Source: Rhodovulum imhoffii (GTDB lineage Bacteria; Pseudomonadota; Alphaproteobacteria; Rhodobacterales; Rhodobacteraceae). From it: 44,255 nucleotides of DNA. The stretch spans positions 1 through 44,255 of the forward strand of contig NZ_QAAA01000021.1 in NCBI RefSeq assembly GCF_003046545.1. The letters run 5' to 3'. Below, one piece after another: positions 1 to 8,715 of this stretch. Position 1 is the first letter of the stretch. Every line of letters begins with the position of its first letter. A model generated the notes under the pieces. The model was not told the origin of the DNA and ran no database searches. It saw only the letters and a program-made list of their open reading frames with translations. Position numbers and translations under genes: made by a program.

Positions 1-102
1 TGGCTGAACCACTACAACACCGAGCGCCCGCATCTCGGCTACAGAAACCAGGGCAGACGGCCCGTCCAAACCGTCATGTCATTCGTAAGCCAAAAAGGTT
101 AA
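1..102 (+). CDS. Transposase C-terminal fragment (integrase core)
   Basis: Only the last 33 codons are present; the gene starts outside the window. The frame opens with WLNHYNTERPHLGYRN, the C-terminal signature of integrase-core (rve) transposases, in which the conserved N-x-x-RPH follows the catalytic Glu of the DDE triad. The tail RRPVQTVMSFVSQKG is typical of IS481-like enzymes, although IS3 orfB products look similar. It cuts and joins DNA ends during transposition. Whether the copy is intact cannot be judged from this piece. Confidence 0.75.
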   Translation, partial: WLNHYNTERPHLGYRNQGRRPVQTVMSFVSQKG

Positions 103-109
103 GTGGACA
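1..109 (+). mobile_element. 3' end of an insertion sequence (IS3/IS481-like)
   Basis: The window opens inside a DDE-type transposase reading frame that stops at 102. Directly after the stop comes GTGGACA, ending near 109. Read from the other strand this begins TGTCCAC, which suits a terminal inverted repeat of the TG...CA kind found in IS3/IS481-type elements. Beyond 109 the sequence changes to a HicB-like remnant, so 109 is the inferred right boundary. The left end is outside the window, so inverted-repeat pairing and target duplication cannot be tested here. Confidence 0.5.
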
Positions 110-110
110 G

Positions 111-298
111 CCGACGGAATATGCGGTGTTCATTCATGCCGACGACGCCTCAGGCTTTGGTGTCAGCTTCCCTGACTTCCCCGGCTGCGTGACCAAGGGG
201 ATACGATTGACGACGCACTGCATCTGTCCCATAGGGCTTCCTTCCATTCCAGCGAAAGGATCACACCATCAAACCTTGGGATCAAACACCTAGCGTAG
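111..298 (+). pseudogene. HicB-family antitoxin remnant, frameshifted and truncated
   Basis: Starting at 120 the sequence reads YAVFIHADDASGFGVSFPDF then PGCVTKG, the N-terminal partial RNase-H-like fold of HicB antitoxins. At about 196-201 the frame must slip by one base (a G appears lost from the GGGG run) to continue as DTIDDALHLS, again HicB-like. The rest, up to the stop at 296-298, no longer resembles the family. The 5' end abuts the insertion sequence and no HicA toxin partner is visible. It is therefore a dead fragment. A sequencing error in the G run could explain the frameshift but not the missing ends. Confidence 0.6.
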
Positions 299-399
299 CC
301 CAGGCGAAGGCCTCAAATGTTGTTCATGGGGCTGTCATGGGGTCAAACAAGGCGACACATCTACAACCATATGAATATCAAGGGAATTTTTTGGAAAAG

Positions 400-486
400 T
401 GGTGCCCAGGAGAGGACTCGAACCTCCACGTCCATACGGACACTAGCACCTGAAGCTAGCGCGTCTACCAATTCCGCCACCTGGGC
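400..486 (-). tRNA. tRNA-Leu (anticodon CAG)
   Basis: On the minus strand the 7-bp acceptor stem pairs GCCCAGG (480-486) with CCTGGGC (404-410), followed by A and an encoded CCA (400-402). The anticodon stem-loop has TTCAGGT as loop, giving anticodon CAG. There is a long variable arm as expected for a class II tRNA, and the T-arm contains GGTTCGAGTCC. The total is 87 nt including CCA. Its 3' end points toward the insertion-sequence/HicB debris at the window start, the usual side for island integration at tRNA genes. Confidence 0.95.
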
Positions 487-504
487 AGGTGTCGTGAGGC
501 GGGG

Positions 505-532
505 ATTTAACGGGGGCGGCGGGGAGTGTCAA
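505..532 (-). promoter_or_regulatory. Sigma-70 promoter of tRNA-Leu
   Basis: On the minus strand a perfect -35 TTGACA (527-532) is followed after 16 bp by TTAAAT (505-510) as the -10. The predicted start lies about 10 bp upstream of the mature tRNA 5' end at 486. Both boxes and the spacing fit a strong housekeeping promoter. Confidence 0.7.
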
Positions 533-630
533 CGGCCTAATTCACGGAATCCGTGTGGCGCGGCTTCCGGGCTTGTTCACAAGGGGTCTGCGCGATATTT
601 CAGGACAACAGCATTGAGGGGAGCGCAACC

Positions 631-1626
631 ATGGTCAAACTTGTCACCATCTTCGGGGGGTCGGGATTTGTGGGGCGGTATGTCGCACGCCGCATGGCGC
701 GGGAAGGTTGGCGCGTGCGCGTTGCGGTGCGCCGCCCGAACGAGGCGCTCTTTGTCCGCACCTATGGCGCCGTTGGGCAGGTGGAGCCGGTTCTGTGCAA
801 CGTGCGTGACGCGGAGTCTGTCCGGCAGGCCCTCAGGGGCGCGGATGTGGCGATCAATTGTGTGGGCATCCTCAACGAGGTCGGGCGCAACACCTTTGGC
901 CTGACCCAGTATCACGGGGCGCGTCACATCGCCGAAGCTGCGCAGGAAATGGGGGTTCGCCGGGTCGTGCAAATCTCTGCCATCGGGGCCGACCCGCAGT
1001 CAGACAGCGAATACGCTGCCACGAAAGGCACGGCCGAGGAGGTGATCCTCAAGCACGTTCCGGAGGCTGTCATCTTGCGTCCGTCGATTATTTTCGGGCC
1101 CGAGGACCAGTTCTTCAACCGTTTTGCCGGTGTTGCCCGGTTTTCTCCGGTGTTGCCCCTGTTCGGGGCGGGGGTGCGGTTCCAGCCGGTCTATGTAGAC
1201 GATGTCGCCCAGGCGGCCGTGCTGGCCGCGACCGGCAAGGCCGGGCCGGGGGTCTATGAGCTTGGCGGGCCGGAGGTCAAATCCTTCGCGGACATGATGT
1301 ATGACATGCTGGACACGATCCATCGGCCGGGGCGGATAGTCGTCGGCCTGCCGCTGTGGTTCGGCTCTGTCATGGGGTGGGGGCTGGATCTTCTGCAAAA
1401 GCTGACCGGTTCGCTTTTCGTCAACAAGGTGATCACCCGTGACCAAGCGAAAAACCTTGCCCGCAACAATGTGGCGGGTGAAGACACGATGGGGTTTGCC
1501 GACCTCGGCATGACCCCTGTTGCACTGGGGGCGGTTCTGCCCGAGTACCTGTGGCGTTTCCGCCCGTCCGGCCAGTACGAGGATGTGCGCGAATCGGTGG
1601 GCAACCTGCGCCGCCCTCAACTGTAG
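631..1626 (+). CDS. Complex I NDUFA9-like NAD(P)-binding protein
   Basis: This is a 331-residue atypical short-chain dehydrogenase/reductase. The dinucleotide-binding motif GGSGFVG sits at residues 9-15 (G9, G12, G15), and a YxxxK pair is present at Y128/K132 (YAATK). The middle and C-terminal parts resemble the NDUFA9 (39-kDa) accessory subunit of respiratory complex I, a family that binds NADPH rather than catalysing a known reaction. Bacterial members are often listed as epimerases. The ATG at 631 is chosen over the upstream in-frame ATG at 553 because GAGGGGAG precedes it at good spacing and the motif then begins near residue 8. Its last 10 bases overlap the convergent uppP stop. Confidence 0.85.
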   Translation: MVKLVTIFGGSGFVGRYVARRMAREGWRVRVAVRRPNEALFVRTYGAVGQVEPVLCNVRDAESVRQALRGADVAINCVGILNEVGRNTFGLTQYHGARHIAEAAQEMGVRRVVQISAIGADPQSDSEYAATKGTAEEVILKHVPEAVILRPSIIFGPEDQFFNRFAGVARFSPVLPLFGAGVRFQPVYVDDVAQAAVLAATGKAGPGVYELGGPEVKSFADMMYDMLDTIHRPGRIVVGLPLWFGSVMGWGLDLLQKLTGSLFVNKVITRDQAKNLARNNVAGEDTMGFADLGMTPVALGAVLPEYLWRFRPSGQYEDVRESVGNLRRPQL

Positions 1627-2420
1627 GCGATTCCCAGAAGCGCAATGCCCAGGATCACGCGGTAAATCACGTATGGCGTAAAGCTGATGCGGCGTGCCAG
1701 CCGCATCATCACCGCCAGCGCCAGCAATGCCGAGACGAAGGCAAATACTGCCGCCAGCGCCCCGTCCCGCGCGGCGGCGGCGTTCGCGCCGACCACCACA
1801 TCCGCACCCAGCAGAACGCCCGAGGCGAGGATCGTCGGAATCGACATCAGCATTGCCAGTTTTGCCGCGTCCTCACGCTTGTAGCCCAGCGCCCGCGCGC
1901 CGGTGATGGTGATACCGGAGCGCGAGGTGCCGGGAATCAGTGCGAGCGCCTGCCACAGCCCCATGAGCGCGGCGTGCCTGAGGCTCCATCGTGCGGCGAT
2001 CCGCTCCTGCGGGGCGTTCAGGTCGAACCACCACAGCACGATTCCGAAAATCAGCATCGCCCAGCCGATCACGGTCACTGAGCGCAGCGCGTCATCAAGC
2101 CCGGTCAGATGCAGCACCGCACCAAGGATCACGACCGGCACCGTGGCAAGGACGAGGCAGAGCGCAAGGAAGGCCTCCTGGCTGTCGACCCGCCCCCGAA
2201 GCAGGCACCCCAGGCCGACCAGCGCACTGAAAGCATCCCGGCGAAAATATAGTATCACCGCGCCCAGGGTGCCCACATGCACGGCCACATCAATGACCTG
2301 GCCCTGGTCCTCCAGCCCGGTCAGATGTGGCAGCAGGATCAGGTGCCCCGATGACGAAACGGGCAGGAACTCCGTGATGCCCTGCAAAACGGCAACCAGA
2401 AGCAGGTGATAAAGGGCCAT
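1617..2420 (-). CDS. uppP: Undecaprenyl-diphosphatase UppP (BacA)
   Basis: This 267-residue polytopic inner-membrane enzyme dephosphorylates undecaprenyl diphosphate, recycling the lipid carrier for peptidoglycan and surface polysaccharides. The first family motif, QGITEFLPVSSSGH, is at residues 13-26 (catalytic Glu17), and the second, PGTSRSG, lies in the C-terminal half. About eight hydrophobic segments fill the rest. Start: ATG at 2420, where the protein begins MALYHLLLVAV; a longer in-frame extension to 2558 has no family similarity and crosses the intergenic inverted repeat. Loss of the enzyme usually raises bacitracin sensitivity in other bacteria. It is divergent from gltD. Confidence 0.95.
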   Translation of the reverse strand: MALYHLLLVAVLQGITEFLPVSSSGHLILLPHLTGLEDQGQVIDVAVHVGTLGAVILYFRRDAFSALVGLGCLLRGRVDSQEAFLALCLVLATVPVVILGAVLHLTGLDDALRSVTVIGWAMLIFGIVLWWFDLNAPQERIAARWSLRHAALMGLWQALALIPGTSRSGITITGARALGYKREDAAKLAMLMSIPTILASGVLLGADVVVGANAAAARDGALAAVFAFVSALLALAVMMRLARRISFTPYVIYRVILGIALLGIAYS

Positions 2421-2496
2421 GGGGGTCTCCGCGGTGATGGAACAGCGGTCAGCATAAACAGGCGATTCGGAAAGAGAAGAGGGCATATATGGCAGT

Positions 2497-2574
2497 ATTA
2501 CTGACATTAATATGGCGCATGAGGCTGTAAATTCTCCGCCACCCCCGCAAAAAAGCATCTTTTATGTCAGTAAT
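2497..2574. repeat. Separated 11-bp perfect inverted repeat between uppP and gltD
   Basis: ATTACTGACAT at 2497-2507 is matched by its exact reverse complement ATGTCAGTAAT at 2564-2574, with 56 bp between. It lies in the AT-richer divergent region between uppP (start 2420) and gltD (start 2640). The layout suits paired sites for a DNA-bending or looping regulator acting on one or both genes. No named regulator can be assigned from the word alone. Confidence 0.5.
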
Positions 2575-2639
2575 TCTTACTTTTATTCTTGTGGGCCTGC
2601 CGTTATACCCCGATCAAAGGCTTCACCCAGGAGGACGAC

Positions 2640-4073
2640 ATGGCGAAGCAAAAGATGCTTCAGTTCGTGACCACGGCGAAGGAGATGCCCCAAAAGCGGC
2701 AGGCCCGTGACCGTGCCCAGGATTTTAACGAAATCTATGCCGAATTCGCGGACCGAAAGGCAGTGGAGCAAGCCTCACGCTGTTCGCAATGCGGCGTCCC
2801 CTATTGCCAGTCGCACTGTCCGCTGCACAACAACATCCCCGATTGGCTGCGCCTGACCGCCGAAGGTCGTTTGCAGGAGGCCTACCAGCTCAGCCAGGCC
2901 ACCAATACTTTTCCGGAAATTTGCGGCCGGATTTGCCCGCAGGACCGTCTGTGCGAAGGCAATTGCGTGATCGAACAGTCCGGCCACGGCACGGTGACCA
3001 TTGGCGCGGTGGAAAAATATATCACCGACACCGCGTGGGAAAAAGGCTGGGTTCACCCGATCGAACCGGCTGCGGAGCGGGCCGAAAGCGTGGCCGTCAT
3101 CGGTGCGGGCCCCGGCGGGCTGGCTGCCGCGGATGCGCTGCGCCGGGCGGGGGTTCAGGTCACCGTTTATGACCGGCACGACCGCGCGGGCGGCCTGCTG
3201 ACCTATGGCATTCCCGGTTTCAAGCTGGAGAAGGATGTCGTTCTGCGCCGGGTCGCCCAGCTTGAGGACGCTGGCGTGGAGTTTGTTCTCAACTGCAATG
3301 TCGGGACCGATATCTCTTTCGATGCGATCCGGGGCAAATATGATGCGGTGCTGATCGCCACCGGCGTTTACAAGACCCGCGATCTGGCCGTCCCCGGCGC
3401 GGAAGCCGCCGGCATCGTTCGCGCGATCGACTATCTCACCGCTTCCAACCGCGTCAGCTTTGGCGACGAGGTGCCCGCGTATGAAAGCGGTGAACTGAAC
3501 GCTTCGGGCAAGCGCGTCGTGGTCATCGGTGGCGGCGACACGGCAATGGATTGTGTACGCACCGCTATCCGGCAAGGCGCAACCAGCGTGAAGTGCCTTT
3601 ATCGCCGCGATCGCGCGAACATGCCCGGCAGTCAGCGGGAAGTGCAGAACGCCGAGGAGGAAGGTGTCGAGTTTGTCTGGCTCTCTGCGCCCAAAGCGTT
3701 CTCCGGCGACCCGGTCGACGCGGTGACCGTCCAGAAGATGCGTCTTGGCCTGCCCGACGTTTCCGGCCGCCAAAGCCCCGAAGTGATCGAGGGGGCCGAT
3801 TACGCGGAAGGTGCGGACCTCGTCGTCCAGGCGCTCGGCTTCGAACCCGAAGACCTGCCCGCCCAATGGGATGAGCCGGAACTGGAGGTCACCCGCTGGG
3901 GTACCGTCAAGACCGACTTTGCCCGCCACGCCACAAACCTGTCCGGCGTTTTCGCCGTGGGGGACATCGTGCGGGGGGCATCGCTGGTGGTGTGGGCCAT
4001 CCGCGACGGTCGCGAAGCCGCAGACAGTATCCTCGAATACCTGACCCAGCCCGCGCAGGTCGCGGCCGAGTAA
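2640..4073 (+). CDS. gltD: Glutamate synthase [NADPH] small subunit
   Basis: This 477-residue flavoprotein feeds electrons from NADPH to the large subunit in ammonia assimilation (GOGAT). The N-terminal iron-sulfur region has two cysteine groups: CSQCGVPYCQSHC near residue 48 and CGRICPQDRLCEGNC near residue 98. The FAD site GAGPGGLAAA follows near residue 157 and the NADPH site GGGDTAMD near residue 302. The ATG at 2640 is preceded by AGGAGGA at 2630-2636; an upstream in-frame start at 2589 is less likely. gltB follows 34 bp downstream in the same direction, so the pair is one operon with the small subunit first. Confidence 0.97.
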   Translation: MAKQKMLQFVTTAKEMPQKRQARDRAQDFNEIYAEFADRKAVEQASRCSQCGVPYCQSHCPLHNNIPDWLRLTAEGRLQEAYQLSQATNTFPEICGRICPQDRLCEGNCVIEQSGHGTVTIGAVEKYITDTAWEKGWVHPIEPAAERAESVAVIGAGPGGLAAADALRRAGVQVTVYDRHDRAGGLLTYGIPGFKLEKDVVLRRVAQLEDAGVEFVLNCNVGTDISFDAIRGKYDAVLIATGVYKTRDLAVPGAEAAGIVRAIDYLTASNRVSFGDEVPAYESGELNASGKRVVVIGGGDTAMDCVRTAIRQGATSVKCLYRRDRANMPGSQREVQNAEEEGVEFVWLSAPKAFSGDPVDAVTVQKMRLGLPDVSGRQSPEVIEGADYAEGADLVVQALGFEPEDLPAQWDEPELEVTRWGTVKTDFARHATNLSGVFAVGDIVRGASLVVWAIRDGREAADSILEYLTQPAQVAAE

Positions 4074-4107
4074 CATCCGGGCACCGCCCCACCGAAAGGG
4101 TTAAGAC

Positions 4108-7100
4108 ATGACGAAGTATGATGCCGCCTGGGCGGCGGCCGAAGAAGCCAAGCGCGCATGGATCGCCGGGAACGGCCTTTATCGTGCCGATGATGAGCAC
4201 GCTTCCTGTGGGGTGGGCTTGGTCGTTTCGATCGACGGGCAGCCTTCCCGCAAGGTTGTGGAAAACGGGATCGACGCGCTGAAGGCCGTCTGGCACCGCG
4301 GGGCCGTGGATGCCGACGGCAAGACGGGTGACGGGGCAGGAATTCATGTGCAGATTCCGGTTCCCTTCTTTTACGATCAGATCCGCCGCACCGGCCATGA
4401 ACCCCACCCCGAACATCTGATTGCCGTGGGCCAGGTGTTTCTGCCCCGTACCGACCTTGGTGCGCAGGAAACCTGCCGGACCATCGTGGAAGCCGAGGTG
4501 CTGCGGATGGGATACTATATATATGGCTGGCGCCACGTTCCCGTGAATACCGTGGTTCTTGGCGAAAAGGCCAATGCCACCCGTCCCGAGATCGAGCAGA
4601 TCATCCTGGCCAACACCAAAGGCGTGGATGAAGAAACCTTCGAACGTGAACTCTATGTCATCCGCCGCCGGATCGAAAAGGCTGCCGCCAGCGCCCATGT
4701 GCCGGGGCTTTACATCTGCTCCCTGTCCTGCCGCAGTGTCATCTACAAGGGTATGATGCTGGCCGAGCAGGTCGCGGAGTTTTATCCCGACCTTCAGGAC
4801 GACCGCTTCGAAAGCGCCTTTGCCATCTATCATCAGCGGTATTCCACCAACACCTTCCCGCAGTGGTGGCTGGCCCAGCCTTTCCGAATGCTGGCCCATA
4901 ACGGTGAGATCAACACCCTCAAGGGTAATGTGAACTGGTTGCGCAGCCATGAGATCCGCATGGCCTCCACCGCGTTCGGCGACCTGGCCGAAGACATCAA
5001 GCCGATCGTCGCGCAGGGGTCTTCGGACTCGGCGGCCCTGGATTCGGTTTTCGAGGTCCTGGTCCGCGCGGGCCGCAACGCGCCGATGGCGAAAACCATG
5101 CTGGTCCCCGAGGCATGGTCCAAGCAGGCGACGGAACTTCCGCAAAGCTGGCGCGACATGTATTCCTTCATCAACAGCGTGATGGAGCCGTGGGACGGCC
5201 CCGCCGCATTGGCGATGACCGATGGTCGCTGGGTCTGCGCCGGGCTGGACCGCAACGGTCTGCGCCCGATGCGCTATGTCGTCACCGGGGATGGGCTGCT
5301 GATCGCCGGGTCCGAGGCCGGGATGGTTCCCACCGATGAAGCGACCGTACGCGAGAAGGGTGCGCTTGGCCCGGGGCAAATGATCGCCGTGGACATGAAG
5401 GACGGCACCTTGTTCCACGATTCCGAGCTGAAGGATTTCCTTGCCGCCAGCCAGCCCTTCGGAGACTGGGTCGGCAAGATCGTCGAACTGGACGACAGGC
5501 TGGGTGCGTTGCCCGAAACGCCTCTGTTCACCGGGGACGACTTGCGCAGACGCCAGATTGCCGCCGGGTTCACCGTCGAGGAAATCGAACAGATTCTCTG
5601 TCCGATGGCCGAAGACGGCAAGGAGGCCATCGCCTCGATGGGCGACGATACGCCCAGCGCGGTACTCAGCACCAGGTACCGGCCGCTGTCGCATTTCTTC
5701 CGCCAGAATTTCAGCCAGGTGACGAACCCGCCGATCGATTCGTTGCGCGAATACCGGGTGATGAGTCTCAAGACCCGTTTCGGGAACCTGCGCAACGTGC
5801 TGGACGAGGATGGCAGCCAGTCTGAGATTTTTGTGCTGGAAAGCCCCTTTCTCGGCAACGCACAATTCGAGGAGATGCAGAAGAACTTTGCCGCGCCGAC
5901 GGCCGAGATCGACTGCACCTTTCCTGCCGATGGTGGCAAGAATGCCTTGTACGAGGCTTTGGACCGTATCCGTGGCGAAGCCGAAGAGGCCGTGCGCTCG
6001 GGTGCGGGGCACCTTGTTCTGACCGACCAGCATCAGAACGCCGACAAGGTTGCCATGCCGATGATCCTGGCCACCAGTGCGATACACAGCTGGCTGACGC
6101 GGCAGGGGCTGAGGACGTTCTCTTCTCTGAACGTGCGCGCGGCCGAGTGTATCGATCCTCATTATTTCGCGGTTCTGATCGGGTGCGGTGCGACCACGGT
6201 CAACGCCTATCTCGCCGAAGACACGCTGGCCGACCGTATCGACCGCGGCCTGCTGGAAGGAACCCTGACCGAGGCCGTGGCCCGCTTTCGTACGGCGGTC
6301 GATCTGGGGCTGCTGAAGATCATGTCCAAGATGGGCATCTCGGTCATCTCGTCCTATCGCGGCGGGCTGAACTTCGAGGCCGTGGGTCTTTCCCGCGCCA
6401 TGTGTGCCGAGTTCTTCCCCGGCATGCATTCACGCATTTCCGGAATCGGCATCAGCGGTATCCAGCGCAAGCTGGAGCAGGTCCACGCGCTGGGCTGGGC
6501 ATCGGGCCCCCGGATCCTGCCCATCGGCGGTTTTTACAAGTTGCGCCGTTCGGGCGAGAAACATGCCTGGGAAGCCCAGACCATGAAGATGTTGCAGGAA
6601 GCCTGCACCAATGCCTCTTTCGAACTGTGGAAGAAATACTCCGCAGCGATGCAGGCCAACCCGCCGATTCATTTGCGTGACCTGCTCGACATCAAGCCCC
6701 TGGGCAAACCGGTTCCGATCGAAGAGGTCGAAAGCGTCACCGCGATCCGCAAGCGGTTTGTGACGCCGGGCATGTCTCTGGGGGCGCTCAGCCCCGAGGC
6801 GCACAAGACTCTCAACGTCGCCATGAACCGGATCGGCGCAAAGTCGGATTCCGGCGAAGGCGGCGAAGACCCGGCCCATTTTCATGCCGAACCCAACGGG
6901 GACAACCCCTCCGCCAAGATCAAGCAGGTGGCTTCCGGACGGTTCGGCGTGACGGCGGAATACCTAAATCAATGCGAGGAACTGGAAATCAAGGTCGCCC
7001 AGGGGGCAAAACCCGGCGAGGGCGGTCAGCTTCCCGGCATGAAGGTGACCAAGCTGATCGCACGGCTGCGCCACTCGACGCCGGGCGTGACGCTGATCTC

Positions 7101-8649
7101 GCCGCCGCCGCACCACGATATCTACTCGATCGAAGATCTGGCCCAGTTGATCTATGACCTCAAGCAGATCAATCCGCGCTGCAAGGTCACCGTCAAGCTG
7201 GTGGCGGCCTCGGGCGTTGGGACCATCGCTGCGGGCGTGGCCAAGGCCAAGGCCGACGTCATCCTGATTTCGGGCCACAACGGCGGCACCGGGGCCAGCC
7301 CGGCGACCAGCATCAAGTATGCCGGCCTGCCGTGGGAAATGGGCCTGACCGAGGCGCACCAGGTTCTGTCGATGAACCACCTGCGCGATCGCGTGACCTT
7401 GCGCACCGATGGCGGATTGCGGACCGGACGCGACATCGTCATGGCCGCGATGATGGGGGCCGAGGAATACGGTATCGGCACCGCTGCGCTGATTGCGATG
7501 GGGTGCATCATGGTGCGCCAGTGCCAGTCCAACACCTGTCCGGTGGGTGTCTGCACGCAGGATGAACGACTGCGCGCCAAGTTTACTGGAAATGCCGACA
7601 AGGTGGTCAACCTGATCACCTTCTATGCACAGGAAGTGCGGGAGATTCTGGCCGCCATCGGTGCCCGGTCTCTGGACGATGTGATCGGGCGCACCGACCT
7701 GCTGGGCCAGGTCAGCCGTGGCTCCGCACATCTGGACGATCTCGATCTCAACCCATTGCTGCTTCAGGTCAACGGGGCCGATAACCGCCCCGTTTATGAC
7801 CGCACACGTGAGCGCAACGCGGTGCCCGACACGCTGGACGCGGAAATCGTCCGCGATGCCGCGCGCTTCCTTGAGGACGGCGAGAAGATGCAGCTGTCCT
7901 ATGCCGTGCGCAACACCCATCGCACCATCGGCACGCGGGTTTCCAGCCATATCGTGCGCCGCTTCGGCATGCGCAACACGTTGCAGCCCGACCACCTGAC
8001 GGTGAAGCTTGCGGGCAGCGCGGGGCAAAGCCTTGGCGCCTTCGCCGTGCACGGGCTGAAGCTGGTGGTCGCGGGCGATGCCAACGATTATGTCGGCAAG
8101 GGGCTTTCGGGGGGGACCATCGTCGTGCGCCCGACCTTGTCTTCGCCTCTGGAGGCATCTCAGAACACCATCATCGGCAATACGGTTCTTTATGGCGCGA
8201 CCGATGGGTTTCTCTTTGCTCTTGGCCGGGCAGGCGAACGCTTCGCGGTGCGCAACTCGGGTGCGAAGGTGGTCGTGGAAGGCTGCGGGTCCAACGGGTG
8301 TGAGTATATGACTGGCGGGATCGCGGTGATCCTTGGCCAGATCGGGGCCAATTTCGGCGCCGGGATGACCGGCGGGATGGCCTATGTCTACGACCCGGAA
8401 GGCGTTGCCGAAACCTTGATGAACATGGAGACGCTTGTCACCTGCAAGGTCACCATTGCCCATTGGGAACGTGAGTTGAAGGACCTGGTTGCCCGTCATG
8501 CAGAGGAAACCGGCAGCCGCAAGGCGCGCGGAATCCTTGAACACTGGGATCTCGAAAAGGGGAACTTCCTGCAGGTTTGCCCGAAAGAGATGCTGCCTCA
8601 TCTCAGCCATCCGCTGGGAGCCGAGGTCACGGCCATCCCGGCGCAATGA
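4108..8649 (+). CDS. gltB: Glutamate synthase [NADPH] large subunit
   Basis: This 1513-residue enzyme makes glutamate from glutamine and 2-oxoglutarate together with GltD. Residues 1-33 form a propeptide; cleavage would expose Cys34 (SCGVGLV), the class II amidotransferase nucleophile that releases ammonia from glutamine. The central and FMN-binding synthase domains follow. The 3Fe-4S cysteines are C1133, C1139 and C1144 (CIMVRQCQSNTC). The C-terminal GXGXG beta-helix domain contains repeated GxxxG turns. Length is normal for the bacterial alpha subunit. It is preceded by AAAGGG about 10 bp before the ATG. Long minus-strand open frames opposite it reflect codon bias, not genes. Confidence 0.97.
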   Translation: MTKYDAAWAAAEEAKRAWIAGNGLYRADDEHASCGVGLVVSIDGQPSRKVVENGIDALKAVWHRGAVDADGKTGDGAGIHVQIPVPFFYDQIRRTGHEPHPEHLIAVGQVFLPRTDLGAQETCRTIVEAEVLRMGYYIYGWRHVPVNTVVLGEKANATRPEIEQIILANTKGVDEETFERELYVIRRRIEKAAASAHVPGLYICSLSCRSVIYKGMMLAEQVAEFYPDLQDDRFESAFAIYHQRYSTNTFPQWWLAQPFRMLAHNGEINTLKGNVNWLRSHEIRMASTAFGDLAEDIKPIVAQGSSDSAALDSVFEVLVRAGRNAPMAKTMLVPEAWSKQATELPQSWRDMYSFINSVMEPWDGPAALAMTDGRWVCAGLDRNGLRPMRYVVTGDGLLIAGSEAGMVPTDEATVREKGALGPGQMIAVDMKDGTLFHDSELKDFLAASQPFGDWVGKIVELDDRLGALPETPLFTGDDLRRRQIAAGFTVEEIEQILCPMAEDGKEAIASMGDDTPSAVLSTRYRPLSHFFRQNFSQVTNPPIDSLREYRVMSLKTRFGNLRNVLDEDGSQSEIFVLESPFLGNAQFEEMQKNFAAPTAEIDCTFPADGGKNALYEALDRIRGEAEEAVRSGAGHLVLTDQHQNADKVAMPMILATSAIHSWLTRQGLRTFSSLNVRAAECIDPHYFAVLIGCGATTVNAYLAEDTLADRIDRGLLEGTLTEAVARFRTAVDLGLLKIMSKMGISVISSYRGGLNFEAVGLSRAMCAEFFPGMHSRISGIGISGIQRKLEQVHALGWASGPRILPIGGFYKLRRSGEKHAWEAQTMKMLQEACTNASFELWKKYSAAMQANPPIHLRDLLDIKPLGKPVPIEEVESVTAIRKRFVTPGMSLGALSPEAHKTLNVAMNRIGAKSDSGEGGEDPAHFHAEPNGDNPSAKIKQVASGRFGVTAEYLNQCEELEIKVAQGAKPGEGGQLPGMKVTKLIARLRHSTPGVTLISPPPHHDIYSIEDLAQLIYDLKQINPRCKVTVKLVAASGVGTIAAGVAKAKADVILISGHNGGTGASPATSIKYAGLPWEMGLTEAHQVLSMNHLRDRVTLRTDGGLRTGRDIVMAAMMGAEEYGIGTAALIAMGCIMVRQCQSNTCPVGVCTQDERLRAKFTGNADKVVNLITFYAQEVREILAAIGARSLDDVIGRTDLLGQVSRGSAHLDDLDLNPLLLQVNGADNRPVYDRTRERNAVPDTLDAEIVRDAARFLEDGEKMQLSYAVRNTHRTIGTRVSSHIVRRFGMRNTLQPDHLTVKLAGSAGQSLGAFAVHGLKLVVAGDANDYVGKGLSGGTIVVRPTLSSPLEASQNTIIGNTVLYGATDGFLFALGRAGERFAVRNSGAKVVVEGCGSNGCEYMTGGIAVILGQIGANFGAGMTGGMAYVYDPEGVAETLMNMETLVTCKVTIAHWERELKDLVARHAEETGSRKARGILEHWDLEKGNFLQVCPKEMLPHLSHPLGAEVTAIPAQ

Positions 8650-8657
8650 GTTTTTCG

Positions 8658-8679
8658 GGTGCGCCCTTCGGGGCGCGCC
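8658..8679 (+). other. UUCG-tetraloop hairpin after gltB
   Basis: GGTGCGCCC (8658-8666), loop TTCG, and GGGCGCGCC (8671-8679) form a 9-bp stem with one G-T wobble, in the 66-bp gap between gltB and mtgA. There is no following T-tract, so it is more likely an mRNA 3'-end-stabilising or Rho-assisted structure than a full intrinsic terminator. Confidence 0.45.
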
Positions 8680-8715
8680 GTTCCAAATGCGTGCGCGCTG
8701 CGCTAAGACGGTGGC

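Noticed and set aside
553-630. Longer N-terminus for the NDUFA9-like protein
   Set aside because: The extension lacks similarity, and the ATG at 631 has a good ribosome-binding site and normal spacing to the GxxGxxG motif.
2421-2639. Sigma-54 (-24/-12) promoter upstream of gltD
   Set aside because: I looked for TGGCAC-N5-TTGC on both strands; TGGCAGTATTACTGAC lacks the GC of the -12 element, so nothing convincing is present.
3907-6429. 840-codon open frame on the minus strand opposite gltD/gltB
   Set aside because: It has no recognisable domain, lies entirely antisense to well-conserved glutamate synthase, and such frames are expected in GC-rich coding DNA.
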